Assembly (NCBI RefSeq): GCF_017877135.1
Contig: NZ_JAGIPH010000004.1
Location: forward strand, 425,169 to 489,168
DNA: 64,000 bases
Reading direction: 5' to 3'
Source of the DNA: Neorhizobium galegae
GTDB lineage: Bacteria; Pseudomonadota; Alphaproteobacteria; Rhizobiales; Rhizobiaceae
In this document: positions 63,063 to 64,000 of the stretch, one piece after another
How positions within the stretch are numbered: the stretch's first letter is position 1
Layout: each line of letters opens with the position of its first letter
Notes under the pieces: model-generated
Seen by the model: the letters and a program-made list of their open reading frames with translations, nothing else
What the model was told of the DNA's origin: nothing
Databases searched by the model: none
Program-made: the position numbers and the translations under genes

Positions 63063-64000
63063 ATGATTCTATTCTTTGTTTTGCTTCTGCTTGGTGGCGC
63101 CGCTTCAGGTGGTCTCCGGCTTGCCGGTCGCTGTCTGAAGGCGCTTTCGGACAATTCGGGGATGGCGATAGCCGGTCTTGTCGCATTTATCGTGGCAACT
63201 GGCATGATGACCATGCCTGCCAGAGCGGCTGCGCTGTCGACGGCATGTACGGAGCTCAATGCCGACTGGGGCGGGGCGGGACGAACGCTGGACACGTCCA
63301 CCTTGTTGGTCGGCACGTTTCACAACGTGCCCGAAGATTACAGTGGTTTCTCAGTGGGGGAGAAGATTTCCTGGACTGTGAGCGGACAGGTGACTTCCAA
63401 CATTTCCGGTTTGTCTTACATAAACTATTACGCGGGCGATTATTATAATGTCGAATATTACGACAGTTCATATGGTCCCGGTCCCTATGCGACAGCTGGA
63501 TCCTATACCTTTGACGGAACAATTTCCGATTTCTCACTGGACATCGGCATAAATTATCAGGGGGGATTGGATGTCGCTTCTGTAAGCATGGTTGCTACCT
63601 GTTCTCCGGCAGCCCCCGCCTCGACGGATGTGACGCTGTCGGCGCTGTCTCTGTCGTCCGGCACGCTCTCGCCAAGCTTTGCCGCGAGTACGGTCAGCTA
63701 CACGGCCTCGGTGCCCAATACGACGACGTCGATCACCGTGACGCCGACGGTGACGGACGCCAATGCGACGGTGACGGTGAACAATGTTCCCGTCACCTCC
63801 GGCACGGCGTCGGGCTCGATTAGCCTTTCCGTCGGCACCAATACGATCACCACGGTGGTGACGGCCGAAGATGGCAGCACGACGAAGACCTATACGGTGG
63901 TGGTGACACGGGCAGCGCCCGCCTCGACGGATGCGACGCTGTCGGCGCTGTCCTTGTCGTCGGGCATCCTCTCGCCAAGCTTTGCCGCGAGTACGGTGAG
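63063..64000 (+). CDS. Secreted protein with tandem cadherin-like beta-sandwich repeats (3' end outside window)
   Basis: The frame starts at ATG 63063 and runs to the window end (312 codons). An N-terminal hydrophobic part has a second segment (MAIAGLVAFIVATGMM..PARA) that would be the signal peptide if translation began at 63162. A Cys- and Tyr-containing unique domain follows (about residues 55-180). Repeats then begin: ASTDVTLSALSLSSG to TYTVVVTRAA is one 101-residue unit. This is the cadherin-like beta-sandwich (PF12733) type found in surface proteins. The second unit continues outside. Confidence 0.8.
   Translation, partial: MILFFVLLLLGGAASGGLRLAGRCLKALSDNSGMAIAGLVAFIVATGMMTMPARAAALSTACTELNADWGGAGRTLDTSTLLVGTFHNVPEDYSGFSVGEKISWTVSGQVTSNISGLSYINYYAGDYYNVEYYDSSYGPGPYATAGSYTFDGTISDFSLDIGINYQGGLDVASVSMVATCSPAAPASTDVTLSALSLSSGTLSPSFAASTVSYTASVPNTTTSITVTPTVTDANATVTVNNVPVTSGTASGSISLSVGTNTITTVVTAEDGSTTKTYTVVVTRAAPASTDATLSALSLSSGILSPSFAASTV
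63615..64000 (+). repeat. 303-bp tandem DNA repeat in the secreted-protein gene
   Basis: The unit from 63615 to 63917 and its copy from 63918 on are nearly identical where both are visible (CCCGCCTCGACGGATG.., then CTCTCGCCAAGCTTTGCC..). The period is 303 bp, 101 codons. The near-identity suggests recent duplication or gene conversion. Confidence 0.85.

Noticed and set aside
62827..63186. 119-residue minus-strand frame in the AT-rich gap
   Set aside because: It overlaps the start of the secreted-protein gene, with no ribosome site and unusual residue content.

Overview
This 64 kb stretch is core chromosome-like DNA from an alphaproteobacterium of the Rhizobiales, most likely the Rhizobium/Agrobacterium group. 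The assignment rests on high GC content, dense operons on both strands, and family content: Brucella-type Omp10 lipoprotein, homospermidine synthase, RcdA with an upstream CtrA box, DUF2312/DUF1244/DUF1192/DUF465/DUF4164 proteins, class I fructose-bisphosphate aldolase, and cysteine-free L31 and L36. No tRNA, rRNA, CRISPR array, transposase or prophage block was found.

Layout. 0-5 kb: end of kdsD, an NfeD/SPFH membrane pair, queC, and a GNAT acetyltransferase whose 5' end carries a 263-bp nested palindromic element read through in frame, followed by a metallo-beta-lactamase-fold hydrolase. 5-16.8 kb: hemH, a LysM-tailed periplasmic 5'-nucleotidase, omp10, homospermidine synthase, a DUF3445 protein, pabC/pabB (overlapping by 52 bp), oligoendopeptidase pepF, and a sigma-54 response regulator. 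17-25.3 kb: an M15-type peptidoglycan peptidase, a DUF2312/DUF1244/N-formylglutamate amidohydrolase operon, pyk, a flavin split-barrel protein, a TPR/alpha-beta hydrolase pair, and rpmJ. 25.4-34.3 kb: purE/purK with two DUF465 proteins, an ArsR regulator, a TSUP exporter, a ThiE-like protein with a Sel1 protein, suhB, and an ExbB/MotA-like plus OmpA-like pair.

34.3-46.8 kb: an orphan TctC binding protein, an ABC exporter, rpmE, a D-Ala-D-Ala carboxypeptidase, rcdA, a housekeeping run (DUF1192, YmdB, 5-FTHF cyclo-ligase, CNNM/CorC protein), a three-gene histidine kinase/response regulator module, a probable 6S RNA, zapA and a DUF4164 protein. 47-55 kb: a central carbon block tkt-gap-(K+/H+ antiporter)-pgk-fba, with a perfect 27-bp palindrome upstream of fba. 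55-64 kb: phzF-like, FAD/NAD(P) protein, a 53-residue membrane protein, MFS transporter, a second MBL-fold protein, a flavin-binding stress protein, yebC, and two secreted proteins: one with a phage tail-collar domain, the other with tandem cadherin-like beta-sandwich repeats that runs off the window.

How the genes fit together. Several sets are coherent: folate branch (pabB/pabC), purine CO2 transfer (purE/purK), lower Calvin/glycolytic carbon flow (tkt, gap, pgk, fba, plus pyk elsewhere), cell division and cycle control (zapA, rcdA with CtrA site, YmdB), and envelope functions (NfeD/SPFH, M15 and S11 peptidases, LysM nucleotidase, OmpA-like motor pair). The most unusual features are the in-frame palindromic element at 2995-3257, the CtrA site ahead of rcdA, the fba palindrome, and the alpha/beta hydrolase with no ATG/GTG/TTG start before its membrane anchor.
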